Shown: positions 1 through 8,731 of the stretch, piece after piece
How positions within the stretch are numbered: position 1 is the first letter of the stretch
Layout of the letters: every line of letters starts with the position of its first letter
Origin: Legionella geestiana
Lineage (GTDB): Bacteria > Pseudomonadota > Gammaproteobacteria > Legionellales > Legionellaceae
Reading direction: 5' to 3'
DNA: 64,000 bases
NCBI RefSeq assembly: GCF_004571195.1
Contig: NZ_CP038271.1
Coordinates: 434,001-498,000, forward strand
Notes under the pieces: generated by a model
What the model was told of the DNA's origin: nothing
Database searches by the model: none
The model's input: the letters and a program-made list of their open reading frames with translations, nothing else
Made by a program: the position numbers and the translations under genes

Positions 1-555
1 TCACATATTAATACCGATACCATCATCGAGCGCATTAACCCCAAAAAAGACGTGGATGGATTTCATCCATACAATCTTGGGCGTCTCGCACAGAAGCGCC
101 CGGCGCTGAGGCCCTGCACGCCCTTTGGCATCATGCATCTGCTGGAAGCAGCACACATTCCGCTGACCGGCGCTCACGCTGTGGTAGTAGGCGCCTCAAA
201 CATTGTCGGGCGGCCAATGGCGCTTGAGTTTCTGCTTGTTGGCGCCACGGTAACGGTTTGCCACAGCCAGACTGTACATCTTCGCAGGCACGTTGAAATG
301 GCCGATATTCTGGTGGTGGCCGCAGGCCAGATGGGGGTTGTTGATACCGCATGGCTTAAGCCACATCAGGTGGTCATTGATGTCGGCATGCACCGCCTTG
401 ACGATGGCAGGCTGCGGGGCGATGTGGATTTTGAGGCCGCCCGCGCCCTGGTCGCCGCTGTCACACCGGTTCCGGGCGGGGTGGGGCCGATGACGGTTGC
501 AATGCTGTTGCACAATACCCTGCAGGCGGCTGGGGTCTATCAGCACGCGCCCTGA
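1..555 (+). CDS. folD: FolD, bifunctional methylene-THF dehydrogenase/methenyl-THF cyclohydrolase (3' part)
   Basis: FolD interconverts 5,10-methylene-, methenyl- and 10-formyl-tetrahydrofolate with NADP in the cytosol. The frame is open from base 1, so only the last 184 residues are present; the family is about 285-290 residues, so roughly 100 N-terminal residues lie outside the window. Visible family signatures are [16 protein letters not shown], the Rossmann stretch [11 protein letters not shown] (usually VGRSxIVGxP), the NADP-side CHSQT, and the C-terminal [15 protein letters not shown]. It converges on the small minus-strand gene that ends at 576. No internal disruption is seen; the product is unambiguous and only the truncation by the window edge is notable. 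Confidence 0.97.
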   Translation, partial: SHINTDTIIERINPKKDVDGFHPYNLGRLAQKRPALRPCTPFGIMHLLEAAHIPLTGAHAVVVGASNIVGRPMALEFLLVGATVTVCHSQTVHLRRHVEMADILVVAAGQMGVVDTAWLKPHQVVIDVGMHRLDDGRLRGDVDFEAARALVAAVTPVPGGVGPMTVAMLLHNTLQAAGVYQHAP

Positions 556-575
556 CGGAGATAAGGCAATAGCCT

Positions 576-770
576 TTAAGGCCTGTCCCAGTCATCCCAG
601 TCAAAATCACCATCGAGCTCATCAAACTCTGCCTCGAGACGTTTACGGTCAAGACGCTCTTCAAGCCTTCGGCGTACACGTTTTTTATGTTCGATGTCGC
701 CAATATCTTCTTCAAAGCTGTAATCATTCGAATAGTGATGAATTTCATCGAATTCACGTTGCAATCCCAT
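576..770 (-). CDS. Small highly charged protein, unknown function
   Basis: A 64-residue protein with no cysteine, no signal peptide and no membrane segment. The middle (about 28-50) is a K/R/E-rich, probably helical stretch, and the tail is strongly acidic and aromatic (ELDGDFDWDDWDRP). A good ribosome site (AGGAG, 6 bases before ATG) supports the start at 770. The layout, a basic/acidic helix plus an Asp/Trp-rich tail, resembles small regulatory or envelope-integrity proteins of Pseudomonas (the PA3496 type), but that resemblance is weak and I do not claim homology. It stands alone between convergent folD and divergent rlmJ. Confidence 0.65.
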   Translation of the reverse strand: MGLQREFDEIHHYSNDYSFEEDIGDIEHKKRVRRRLEERLDRKRLEAEFDELDGDFDWDDWDRP

Positions 771-914
771 GGCGCTCTCCTGTGTTACGGTACCTGGATA
801 CGGCTGCTATAAGATATGTCTGCAGTAACTAAAGTATAGTGCACAAAAAAAATCCCGCTGCATTGGCAGCCGGAACTGGATATACTGCGCCTTTATCCTT
901 GAATCAGGCGCAAC

Positions 915-1748
915 ATGCTCAGTTACCAACACGGTTATCATGCCGGAAATTTTGCCGATATATTGAAACACGCAACCCTTATACAGGCGCTTTCCTGTCT
1001 GACGGAAAAACCAAAACCCCTCTTTTACCTGGAAACGCATGCGGGTCGTGGATTTTATGATTTACAGTCTGATGCTGCGCGTAAAACAGGAGAATGTGTT
1101 GAAGGCATTCAGAAAATATGGGAGTCGCGGGCAAGACTGCCTGAGGAGTTCACCCCATGGATGACGCTTCTTCGCAGGCTGAATCCAGATAATACCCTGC
1201 GCTTTTACCCAGGCTCCCCTTCCCTTGCAATGGAGTTTCTGCGCCCCATCGACAGGCTTTACTGCTGCGAACTGCATCCGCGTGAGTTTGCCCATCTTTC
1301 TGCGCTCCCCCGTGCAGGACGGCGTATTTTCTTTTCAGAAAGTGATGGGCTGCACGCCCTGAGTGCGCTCCTGCCGCCACCTGAGAACCGCGGCCTCATT
1401 CTCATCGACCCATCCTTTGAGCTTGAAAAGGAATATGCAGAAGTCCCGGCCGCAGTTAAAGAGGGACTGCGCCGTTTTGCAACCGGCGTATACTGTCTCT
1501 GGTATCCCATCGTAGATAACAAGCTGAACGCACGGCTTCAGAGAAACCTCGCCATCCCGGGAACCCGTGCGCTGCAGGCGGAGTTTCACCTTCGCGAAGG
1601 AGTCGGGCCCCGCATGAATGGCTGTGGCATGTGGATTATCAACCCCCCCTGGAAGCTTGAGACAAAGCTTGCCAGCATCCTGAAAACCATGGTTCAGGTT
1701 CTGGACGCAGGCAAGGCTTCGTTTGTCTTAAAAAATCATTCTTTTTAA
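915..1748 (+). CDS. rlmJ: RlmJ, 23S rRNA (adenine-2030-N6) methyltransferase
   Basis: RlmJ transfers a methyl group from S-adenosylmethionine to N6 of A2030 in 23S rRNA. The 277-residue protein has the family N-terminus (SYQHGYHAGNFADILKH), the SAM-binding ETHAGRGFYDL and the motif IV region LILIDPSFE, which in E. coli reads DPPYE; the catalytic Asp-Pro is kept while the next residues are Ser-Phe. Length matches the family (about 280). The start at 915 is fixed by the conserved N-terminus; the ribosome site is weak. gloB follows after a short gap, so the two are probably co-transcribed. Confidence 0.95.
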   Translation: MLSYQHGYHAGNFADILKHATLIQALSCLTEKPKPLFYLETHAGRGFYDLQSDAARKTGECVEGIQKIWESRARLPEEFTPWMTLLRRLNPDNTLRFYPGSPSLAMEFLRPIDRLYCCELHPREFAHLSALPRAGRRIFFSESDGLHALSALLPPPENRGLILIDPSFELEKEYAEVPAAVKEGLRRFATGVYCLWYPIVDNKLNARLQRNLAIPGTRALQAEFHLREGVGPRMNGCGMWIINPPWKLETKLASILKTMVQVLDAGKASFVLKNHSF

Positions 1749-1759
1749 AAGGAGTTATG

Positions 1760-2533
1760 ATGTCCGCACCGATTCCGCTTCAGGCATTTACGGATAATTA
1801 CATCTGGATCGTGGCGGATAAAGCAAACGCCTCATTTTTCTGCGTGGACCCGGGCGAGAGTGCGCCGGTTTTGGAGTATGCACGCAAGACTTCTCAAACA
1901 CTTGCCGCTATCCTCCTCACCCATCATCATTCTGATCATATCGGCGGCGTTGAGGCTCTGTGCGCAGACTTTCCCGATGCCCGCGTATATGCACCAATGG
2001 ACGCGCGCATTGGCGAACAGGTTCAGCGGGTCAAAGAGGGTGACACCATCGAGCTTCGAGATTTTCGGTTTCAGGTGCTCGAAACACCTGGCCACACAGC
2101 CACGCATATCAGCCTGCTGGAGCCTGATAAAGGCTGGCTTTTCTGTGGTGACACCCTCTTTTCCGCAGGCTGTGGGCGGGTTTTTGATGGCACCGTTCAG
2201 GCGCTTTATCGCAGTCTTTCGCGAATGAAAGCACTTCCTGGAACCACCCTTTTGTACCCGGCGCATGAATACACGCGCCAGAATATTCAGTTTGCGCGAA
2301 CGATGGAACCGAACAATGAGGCGCTCATCCAGTATGAAAAACAGCTCTCTCGCATGCCTCAGTCCTGCAGCCTCCCCTCAACCGTTGCACGTGAATGCGC
2401 GATAAACCCGTTTTTGCGCACGGAGTGTCCAGAAATCGTTGCGTCTGCGCGTAAAGCCGGAGTTTCTCAGACCTCTCCAGAGGCCATTTTTGCATGGTTA
2501 AGGAGCGAAAAGAATAATTTCAAGCCAATTTAA
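1760..2533 (+). CDS. gloB: GloB, hydroxyacylglutathione hydrolase (glyoxalase II)
   Basis: Glyoxalase II hydrolyses S-lactoylglutathione to D-lactate and glutathione, completing methylglyoxal detoxification in the cytosol. The 257-residue protein carries the metallo-beta-lactamase signature THHHSDHIGG, the family N-terminus AFTDNYIW, the metal-ligand Asp in FCGDTLFSAGCGR, and LYPAHEYTRQN near 170-180, all typical of GloB rather than other MBL-fold enzymes. Two in-frame ATGs lie at 1757 and 1760; the second is placed 5 bases behind AGGAG and is preferred, since the first would be only 2 bases away. An AT-rich stretch with a short hairpin and T-run (about 2533-2567) separates it from mltD and may be a weak terminator. 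Confidence 0.96.
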   Translation: MSAPIPLQAFTDNYIWIVADKANASFFCVDPGESAPVLEYARKTSQTLAAILLTHHHSDHIGGVEALCADFPDARVYAPMDARIGEQVQRVKEGDTIELRDFRFQVLETPGHTATHISLLEPDKGWLFCGDTLFSAGCGRVFDGTVQALYRSLSRMKALPGTTLLYPAHEYTRQNIQFARTMEPNNEALIQYEKQLSRMPQSCSLPSTVARECAINPFLRTECPEIVASARKAGVSQTSPEAIFAWLRSEKNNFKPI

Positions 2534-2605
2534 AAACCCTGGGGTTTTGCGCGAGGCGTTTTTTTAGTAGACTGTAGCTCAGAAACTTAAGAGAAGAAGT
2601 CCACA

Positions 2606-4048
2606 TTGACGCGTAAAATACTGAAAATTCCACGCTTTTTCCTGTTTTTTTTCACACTTTTCGTCTCGCTGAGTGCAGGCGCTGCGCGCACTCCCGCCAA
2701 TGTCTGGGACGTTTTACGCAACCAGTTTGCCCTGAATCACGAACTCAACCAGCCCGAAGTCCAGACGCAGCTGCGCTGGCTCATTGCGCATCCGAGCTAC
2801 ATTAACCGTCTTACACGCCAGTCCGAACCCTACATTTATCACGTTTTAACCGAAATCCGTAAACGTAATCTCCCGGGCGAAATCGCACTTCTTCCCATGA
2901 TTGAAAGTGCGTATGACCCCTTTGCGTATTCAGGTGCGGGAGCCGCGGGACTCTGGCAGATGATGCCCGGCACCGGCAGTAACCTTGGTCTTAAGCAGGA
3001 CTGGTGGTACGACGCACGCCGCAGCATAGGTCCCTCCACCAATGCGGCACTGAATTACCTCACCTACCTGAATAAGTTTTTTCATGGAAACTGGCTGCTC
3101 GCTTTTGCCGCATATGATTCTGGCGAGGGTACCGTAGCGCGCGCCATAAAAAACAGCCGACAAAACCCAACGCGCGTGCGTTTCTGGACACTGCCAGTCC
3201 CCAATGAAACCCGTGCCTATGTTCCGCGCCTGCTGGCACTGGCTGAAGTCATCAAAAACCCCAAACGCTATGGCGTGGAGTTACCCGTTATTCCGCACGT
3301 TCCCTACTTTGAAGAAGTGAACATCGGCAGTCAGATTGATTTAAACCATGCAGCCCGTCTGGCAGGCATTTCCTATAAGGACCTTATCCGCTTAAACCCC
3401 GGTTACAACCGCTGGGCAACAGCGCCCTACCAGCCCTATAAACTGCTTATCCCCGCTGACAGAGTTCAGCACTTCAGCCGTAACCTTGCCAATCTTCCCG
3501 AAGATAAACGGGTCAGCTGGACGCGCCATCAGGTCGCGCGCGGAGATACTGTAGCCCGTATTGCCAATCGCTATCACACAACTCCAACACTCGTGCGCCA
3601 GCTCAACCAGCTGAAAAACGACCACCTGCAGGTTGGGCGCTCCATTCTGATTCCAAACAGTAGAAATACGCCACCACCGCCTAAACCCGCAGTAATTGCC
3701 GCCAGTCACGCCGCAAAAGAGCCGCCACTCGCTCCCCTGCGCCCCATGAAAGTGCTGCATATTGTGCAAAAGACTGATACGCTGGCAAGGATTGCCGGTA
3801 AGTATGGGGTACCTGCAACTGAGATTCAGCGCTGGAATTATCTCTCAAGCCGCAATCCCCTGAAAGCGGGTCAACAGCTTGTTATCTGGCGCAAGGCGCG
3901 CGTACCGCGTTATTATGTGGTTCGCCCCGGTGACACGCTCGGCGCCATTGCCAAAGCGTCCAACACCAGCCTGCAAAATCTCACCCGCTTGAACCCCGGG
4001 CTTCATCCCTCGAAGCTGCGTACCGGGCAGCGGATAGCCGTTGCATAG
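2606..4048 (+). CDS. mltD: MltD-type lytic murein transglycosylase with three LysM domains
   Basis: Cleaves the MurNAc-GlcNAc bond of peptidoglycan with formation of anhydro-MurNAc, in the periplasm or at the outer membrane. The 480-residue protein has an N-terminal hydrophobic export signal (about 9-27, no lipobox Cys seen, unlike E. coli MltD), an SLT domain at about 85-220 with catalytic Glu100 in LLPMIESAY followed by GAAGLWQMMPGT, and three peptidoglycan-binding LysM modules at about 308-350, 384-427 and 436-479. A Pro-rich linker (about 353-380) separates LysM1 and 2. The start is a TTG behind AGAAGAAG; no ATG upstream in frame gives a better signal peptide. Confidence 0.94.
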   Translation: MTRKILKIPRFFLFFFTLFVSLSAGAARTPANVWDVLRNQFALNHELNQPEVQTQLRWLIAHPSYINRLTRQSEPYIYHVLTEIRKRNLPGEIALLPMIESAYDPFAYSGAGAAGLWQMMPGTGSNLGLKQDWWYDARRSIGPSTNAALNYLTYLNKFFHGNWLLAFAAYDSGEGTVARAIKNSRQNPTRVRFWTLPVPNETRAYVPRLLALAEVIKNPKRYGVELPVIPHVPYFEEVNIGSQIDLNHAARLAGISYKDLIRLNPGYNRWATAPYQPYKLLIPADRVQHFSRNLANLPEDKRVSWTRHQVARGDTVARIANRYHTTPTLVRQLNQLKNDHLQVGRSILIPNSRNTPPPPKPAVIAASHAAKEPPLAPLRPMKVLHIVQKTDTLARIAGKYGVPATEIQRWNYLSSRNPLKAGQQLVIWRKARVPRYYVVRPGDTLGAIAKASNTSLQNLTRLNPGLHPSKLRTGQRIAVA

Positions 4049-4142
4049 TGCTTAAAGAGCTGATGCATCGAGTTGTAGTATACTTGATATGAGCCCCGGT
4101 ACTTTACTGTGCAGGCATAGAGGCCGGGAGCAAAGGAGAAAC

Positions 4143-4706
4143 ATGAAGATAGTCTTTGATTTTTTCCCGATTGTAGTCTTTTTTGCAGCCTACAAGCTCT
4201 TTGGGATTTTTACAGCCACCGCAACCGCGATGGTGCTCTCCCTGCTTCAGGTTTTATTTTTTCGCCTGAAATACCGACGCTATGAAAAAATACATGTCAT
4301 CAGTCTCTTCATCGTTATGGTACTTGGCAGTGCCACACTGCTGCTGCATGACCCAACGTTTATTAAATGGAAGCCTACGGGACTTTACTGGCTTTCTGCG
4401 ATTGCCTTTGCCGGTTCCGGATGGTTTGCAAAAAAACCGCTCATTCAGAAAATCATGGAAAGCAATATCGAGCTGCCGGTCCGTGTCTGGTACCGTCTCA
4501 ACACCGCCTGGACCCTGTTCTTCATTGTGATGGGGGCTTTGAACATTGTGGTGGCGTATCTTTTCAGCCTTGACGCCTGGGTGAATTTCAAACTCTTTGG
4601 TGGCGCTGGATTGACATTGTTGTTTGTTTTCTTGCAAGCTTTATATATGACCCAGCATTCTGAGCAAAAAACTCTGGGCGCGCCGCCTTCACGGGATCAG
4701 AGCTAA
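4143..4706 (+). CDS. yciB: YciB/IspZ inner membrane septation protein
   Basis: A 187-residue polytopic inner membrane protein with about five hydrophobic helices; members of this family affect cell division and envelope synthesis in E. coli, with no known catalytic activity. Family signatures are the N-terminal [10 protein letters not shown](A)[15 protein letters not shown] and the W-R-N-xAW stretch ([13 protein letters not shown]). The frame stays open upstream to 4089, but the ATG at 4143 sits 6 bases after AAGGAG and begins exactly at the conserved N-terminus, so it is the start. The response regulator begins 10 bases downstream, suggesting co-transcription. Confidence 0.93.
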   Translation: MKIVFDFFPIVVFFAAYKLFGIFTATATAMVLSLLQVLFFRLKYRRYEKIHVISLFIVMVLGSATLLLHDPTFIKWKPTGLYWLSAIAFAGSGWFAKKPLIQKIMESNIELPVRVWYRLNTAWTLFFIVMGALNIVVAYLFSLDAWVNFKLFGGAGLTLLFVFLQALYMTQHSEQKTLGAPPSRDQS

Positions 4707-4716
4707 GGGAGAAAGC

Positions 4717-5385
4717 ATGCGACTACTGCTGGTTGAAGATGACGAACTGCTTGGCGATGCCGTAAAAACAGGGCTCACTCAGTTTGGTTATGTCGTTGAC
4801 TGGCTGAAGGATGGCGAGTCAGCTAAATCTGCCGTGCGCACCGAAACCTTTGAGCTGATTATTCTTGATCTTGGTCTGCCAAGGCTTTCCGGTTTGGGGC
4901 TTTTGCAATCCATTCGCAATGATGGCAATACCACGCCTGTAATTATTCTCACAGCACGTGAATCGGTTGAAGACCGTGTGCGTGGCCTTGACAGCGGTGC
5001 GGATGATTACCTGATTAAACCTTTTGACTTAAACGAACTCGGTGCGCGCGTTCGCGCGCTGACTCGCCGTTCACAGGGTCGTGCGGAGTCGCTGCTGCAA
5101 TACCGTAATATTACGCTTGACCCTGCCGCGCACAGCGTCATGGTAGATGATATACCTGTGAACGTACCCCGCCGCGAATTTGCCCTTTTACTTAAACTAC
5201 TGGAATGCAATGGTCAGGTACTCTCACGTGAACAGCTCATGCAGAGTCTGTATGGCTGGGAAGAGGATGTGGACAGTAATGCTCTTGAAGTACATATCCA
5301 CAACCTGCGCAAAAAACTTAACGCCAACTTTATCCGTACCATTCGCGGCATCGGGTATATGGCTGAAAAAAATGAAGGCGGCTAA
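4717..5385 (+). CDS. OmpR-family response regulator, QseB/PmrA type
   Basis: A 222-residue transcription factor: receiver domain at 1-115 with phospho-acceptor Asp51 (ILDLGLP), acidic pocket Asp8/Asp9, switch Thr in ILTARE and Lys in IKPFDL; winged-helix DNA-binding domain at about 125-218 ending in TIRGIGYM. Ribosome site GGGAGAAAGC precedes ATG 4717. The kinase gene starts 5 bases after its stop, so the pair is one operon, probably including yciB. In Legionella and Coxiella, PmrA of this subfamily controls Dot/Icm secretion genes and effectors through cTTAATatT-N2-cTTAAT elements. Identity with PmrA rather than QseB or another paralogue is inferred, helped by the PmrA-like box at 8732-8748; an orthology test is needed to settle it. 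Confidence 0.9.
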   Translation: MRLLLVEDDELLGDAVKTGLTQFGYVVDWLKDGESAKSAVRTETFELIILDLGLPRLSGLGLLQSIRNDGNTTPVIILTARESVEDRVRGLDSGADDYLIKPFDLNELGARVRALTRRSQGRAESLLQYRNITLDPAAHSVMVDDIPVNVPRREFALLLKLLECNGQVLSREQLMQSLYGWEEDVDSNALEVHIHNLRKKLNANFIRTIRGIGYMAEKNEGG

Positions 5386-5390
5386 ACGCT

Positions 5391-6833
5391 GTGAAGTCTT
5401 CTATCCGCAAATTTTTGTTGATAAACCTGCTGCTGGCCATCACTGTCACGACAACATTGACTGCCATCGGTAACTATTATCTCGACCAGAAAGACATTCA
5501 AGACCACCTCGACAGCCTGATGGCCATTTCTACCCTTTCTTACCAGGCGCTTCTTGGCGACGACCTGCATGAGCGTCCGCTTGAAAAAATCCAAAAGTCC
5601 ATTGATACCATTCCGCAACGTGTCAGTGATTTTTATGAAGAACGCTTTTTAAACGATCACCTGCCAGTTAACTACCTGAATAAATTTAATTTTCAGGTTT
5701 GGACAAACGGTGGTCGCCTGCTGCTGCACTCAGCAAGTGCACCGACTATTCCACTTGTGGCAGAAAATGATGGTTTCAGCGATAAAACCATTGGCAGCCA
5801 GCGATGGCGGGTGTTCACCGCATACAATCAGGCTGCAGGCGTTCGTACGGTTCTTGCTGAGCGCTACGATACCCGCAATGAGCTGGGTCACAGGATAGCA
5901 CAGGATGATGTGTACATCATGCTCCTGACGTTCCCGCTCTCAGGCCTGCTTATCTGGATTATTATCGGGCGAGGCCTCGACAGTCTCGACCGGGTTGCCA
6001 AAGAAGTGGCAAACCGTGCCCCAAGCCATCTCGAGCCCGTCAATATTGACGAAGTTCCTGAGGAAATCAAACCGGTCATTGATGAGCTGAACAAGCTTTT
6101 TTTCCGCCTGCAGGAAGGATTTGAACGGGAAAAACGCTTTGCTGCCGATGCCGCTCACGAACTGCGTACCCCGCTTGCCGCACTCAAAACACAGGCGCAG
6201 GTGGCGCTTAATACAACGGATGTGCAGGAAAAAAATCTGGCGCTGCAAAAACTCATTGCAAGCGTCAACCGCAGTACCCATATCGTGCAGCAGCTGTTGA
6301 CAATGAGCCGGCTGGTTCCTGAAGCTGCGAGCATGCAGGATGCGGATAATGTGCATCTTGTGCGTATCACGCGCGAAATTCTTGCGATGCTGGCGCCGAG
6401 TGCACTTGAGAAAAACATTGAACTGGAGTTTGAGCCGATTGGCACTATACCGGTCTTTCTCGGCAATCCTACCGCGATTGGTATTCTTGTGCGTAACCTC
6501 GTGGATAATGCCATTCGCTATTGCCGGGAAAACGGGTTGGTGAGCGTTCGTGTCTCGCACCAGAACGACGAAGTCGTACTGGAGGTGCGTGACAATGGGC
6601 CAGGTATTCCCGTCGAACTGCAATCACGCGTATTTGAGCGATTTTTCCGGGTGCTTGGCAATAAAAGCCCCGGCAGTGGTCTCGGACTTGCCATTGTGCA
6701 GCAGATTTCCGAACTGCACGGCGGGCGTGTTCGCCTTGAATCGCCCGAGGAAGGCACGGGGCTTGTGGTCAGGGTTTTTTTCCCGACTAAAAAACGCAAA
6801 AAAAATGCCTTACCGACCGGAAAGACGCTGTAG
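5391..6833 (+). CDS. Sensor histidine kinase, QseC/PmrB type
   Basis: A 480-residue membrane kinase, partner of the preceding regulator. Order: TM1 about 8-28; periplasmic sensor about 29-170; TM2 about 174-193; HAMP-like linker; dimerisation/phosphoacceptor helix with His256 (ADAAHELRTPLAAL); ATPase domain with N box (NLVDNAIRYC), G1 (DNGPGIP), F box (ERFFR) and G2 (GSGLGLAI). It starts at GTG 5391. The 3' end overlaps the 3' end of ruvA on the other strand by 24 bases. The periplasmic domain contains several acidic residues (for instance GDDLHERPLE) but not the ExxE motif of enteric PmrB that I could point to, so the stimulus cannot be read from the sequence. Confidence 0.93.
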   Translation: MKSSIRKFLLINLLLAITVTTTLTAIGNYYLDQKDIQDHLDSLMAISTLSYQALLGDDLHERPLEKIQKSIDTIPQRVSDFYEERFLNDHLPVNYLNKFNFQVWTNGGRLLLHSASAPTIPLVAENDGFSDKTIGSQRWRVFTAYNQAAGVRTVLAERYDTRNELGHRIAQDDVYIMLLTFPLSGLLIWIIIGRGLDSLDRVAKEVANRAPSHLEPVNIDEVPEEIKPVIDELNKLFFRLQEGFEREKRFAADAAHELRTPLAALKTQAQVALNTTDVQEKNLALQKLIASVNRSTHIVQQLLTMSRLVPEAASMQDADNVHLVRITREILAMLAPSALEKNIELEFEPIGTIPVFLGNPTAIGILVRNLVDNAIRYCRENGLVSVRVSHQNDEVVLEVRDNGPGIPVELQSRVFERFFRVLGNKSPGSGLGLAIVQQISELHGGRVRLESPEEGTGLVVRVFFPTKKRKKNALPTGKTL

Positions 6834-7409
6834 AGCCGCGCGAATCAACTGCTCACTGTTCTTCTGACCGTCATCCAGCGCCTTCACGGCTTTAGCCGCT
6901 TCCTGCGGTCTGTAGCCCAGCGCTTCAAGCGCACTGATGGCTTCATCCTGTTGACTGGCGGCAGTGCTCATTAATCCCATCGCAAGACCACTGTCAACAG
7001 TACCTGTTTTCAGGCTGTCACGCATTTCCACTACCAGCCGCTCTGCGGTTTTCTTGCCAACACCCGGAAGACGCACCAGCATCGCTGTATTCTGCAGACG
7101 GATACACTCTACAAATTCCTGTGGGCTGATACTGGAGAGAATGGACATGGCCAGTTTTGGCCCCACACCATTAACCTTGATGAGTGCTCTGAAAAGCGCC
7201 CGCTCTTCCTGCGAAGAAAACCCAAAGAGGAGCAGTGCATCTTCGCGCACCACCGTATGAATGTGTAGCCCAATCCGGTCGGTGGTGTGTTCCAGCGAAA
7301 ACCAGGTGGAAAGCGATGTTTCAACGTCATACCCGACACCACTGACATCGACTACCAGCTTTCCCGGCGCACTGCGCTCAATCAGCATCCCCTGCAACCA
7401 GCCTATCAT
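6810..7409 (-). CDS. ruvA: RuvA, Holliday junction-binding protein
   Basis: RuvA tetramers bind four-way DNA junctions and load the RuvB motor for branch migration. The 199-residue protein has the OB-fold N-terminus starting MIGWLQG with GVGYDVE, the helix-hairpin-helix stretches IKVNGVGPKLAM and LVRLPGVGKKTAERLV, and the C-terminal domain III (ALEALGYRPQEAAKAV). The frame extends 22 codons upstream, but ATG 7409 has AGGAG 6 bases before it and the conserved N-terminus. It overlaps ruvC by ATGA, so translation is coupled. ruvB, commonly next, is not here: ruvA instead runs convergently into the sensor kinase gene. Confidence 0.97.
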   Translation of the reverse strand: MIGWLQGMLIERSAPGKLVVDVSGVGYDVETSLSTWFSLEHTTDRIGLHIHTVVREDALLLFGFSSQEERALFRALIKVNGVGPKLAMSILSSISPQEFVECIRLQNTAMLVRLPGVGKKTAERLVVEMRDSLKTGTVDSGLAMGLMSTAASQQDEAISALEALGYRPQEAAKAVKALDDGQKNSEQLIRAALQRLSGR

Positions 7410-7918
7410 GTGTGTGCTCCTGTCTGTGATGGTGAGCGCATGGCAAGAATGCTGCGCCGTGTGTGGCTGTGGCAAATGGCGATGGCGAGCGCATCGGCGG
7501 CATCCGCCTGAGGTGCGCGACTCAATTGCAGAATCTGCATGACCATGTGCTGCACCTGATCCTTTCCAGCGGCTCCATAGCCCACCACCGCCTGTTTGAC
7601 CGCGCGGGGAGTGTATTCTGAAACGCCAACCCTGTGTGAGGCTGCGGCCACCATGGCAGCCCCTCGCGCATGTCCAAGCGTCAGGGCAGAGTTTGGATTC
7701 TGGTGCACAAAAACCTGTTCAATTGCCACTTCCTGTGGCTTAAACGCATCCATCAACTCACAAATGCCATTAAAAATTTCTAAAAGCCGCGGGCCCAGTT
7801 CTTTTCCCTGCGTGCGTATACAGCCACTGTCGAGGTAGCTCGTTGTTTTTCCGCGTACCTCGATTAGCCCGTAGCCCGTGATACGCGAACCGGGATCAAT
7901 CCCGAGAATGATGGTCAT
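7406..7918 (-). CDS. ruvC: RuvC, Holliday junction resolvase
   Basis: RuvC is the dimeric endonuclease that cuts Holliday junctions symmetrically. The 170-residue protein shows the catalytic acids in LGIDPGSRITGYG (Asp near residue 8), IEQVFV (Glu) and the C-terminal pair in ADAADALAIA, plus the structural stretch NPNSALTLGHARG. Length matches the family (about 170). It follows yebC by 11 bases and overlaps ruvA by 4, giving the common yebC-ruvC-ruvA order. Confidence 0.97.
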   Translation of the reverse strand: MTIILGIDPGSRITGYGLIEVRGKTTSYLDSGCIRTQGKELGPRLLEIFNGICELMDAFKPQEVAIEQVFVHQNPNSALTLGHARGAAMVAAASHRVGVSEYTPRAVKQAVVGYGAAGKDQVQHMVMQILQLSRAPQADAADALAIAICHSHTRRSILAMRSPSQTGAHT

Positions 7919-7929
7919 CAGGTCTTATC

Positions 7930-8667
7930 CTAAGCATCCATATCAGCCTGCGAAAACTCCGCATTACTGTAGACATCCTGCACATCATCCAAATCTTCAA
8001 GTGCGTCAATGAGTTTCATGAGGCTCTCAGCCGCGTCACCGCTGACAGGAATCATGTTCTCAGCGCGCATGGCAATCTGCGCCTGCTCAACTGCAAGACC
8101 AGATTCCTGAAGTGCCGAGAGCACGAGATGAAACAACTCAGGTGCCGTAATCACTTCAAGATACCCTTCATCATCCACATTCACATCATCTGCACCCGCC
8201 TCAATGGCCACTTCCATGACGCGGTCTTCAGCCACCCCTTCAGCCAGCAGTATTTCACCCTGTTTGGTGAAAAGATAGGCTACCGAACCATCCGTACCCA
8301 GATTGCCGCCATACTTGGTAAACGCATGGCGCACGTCCGAAACTGTGCGGTTTTTATTATCAGAAAGGCAATCCACAAGAATGGCAATCCCACCAGGGCC
8401 ATAGCCCTCATAACGCATCTCCATCATGCTGGCTCCATCAAGCCCGCCGAGGCCACGCTTGATGGCATTATCGATGGTGTCGCGCTTCATGTTGGCCTTC
8501 AGTGCCTTGGTAACCGCATCTCTGAGCCTCGGGTTACCGGACTCCTCCCCCCCGGTTCGGGCAGAAACGGTGATTTCCCGAATCAGCTTCGTGAATATTT
8601 TTCCGCGTTTAGCATCCTGAACGCCTTTTCTGAATTTGATGTTTGCCCATTTACTGTGCCCGGCCAT
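7930..8667 (-). CDS. yebC: YebC/PmpR family protein (TACO1-like)
   Basis: A 245-residue cytosolic protein of the YebC family; members act as transcriptional regulators (PmpR) and, in recent work, as ribosome-associated factors that help translate proline stretches. The diagnostic N-terminus MAGHSKWANIKFRK fixes the start at 8667, although the frame runs on to 8706. Other family blocks are GNPRLRDAVTKAL, EGYGPGG and NKNRTVSDVRHAF. It heads the yebC-ruvC-ruvA operon and is divergent from the giant repeat gene; the palindromic CTTAAG pair in the shared upstream region could in principle act on either gene. Confidence 0.96.
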   Translation of the reverse strand: MAGHSKWANIKFRKGVQDAKRGKIFTKLIREITVSARTGGEESGNPRLRDAVTKALKANMKRDTIDNAIKRGLGGLDGASMMEMRYEGYGPGGIAILVDCLSDNKNRTVSDVRHAFTKYGGNLGTDGSVAYLFTKQGEILLAEGVAEDRVMEVAIEAGADDVNVDDEGYLEVITAPELFHLVLSALQESGLAVEQAQIAMRAENMIPVSGDAAESLMKLIDALEDLDDVQDVYSNAEFSQADMDA

Positions 8668-8731
8668 GACAATAATACCTCTGACGACAAAACTTCGATT
8701 ATACAAGGGGCCAGGGGGTTTTGGGAATTAT

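Noticed and set aside
461-757. 98-codon minus-strand frame overlapping folD
   Set aside because: It overlaps the small charged gene (576-770) in another frame and has no ribosome site; the 64-residue gene has one.
5940-6623. 227-codon minus-strand frame
   Set aside because: Antisense to the sensor kinase catalytic domain; no ribosome site or family.
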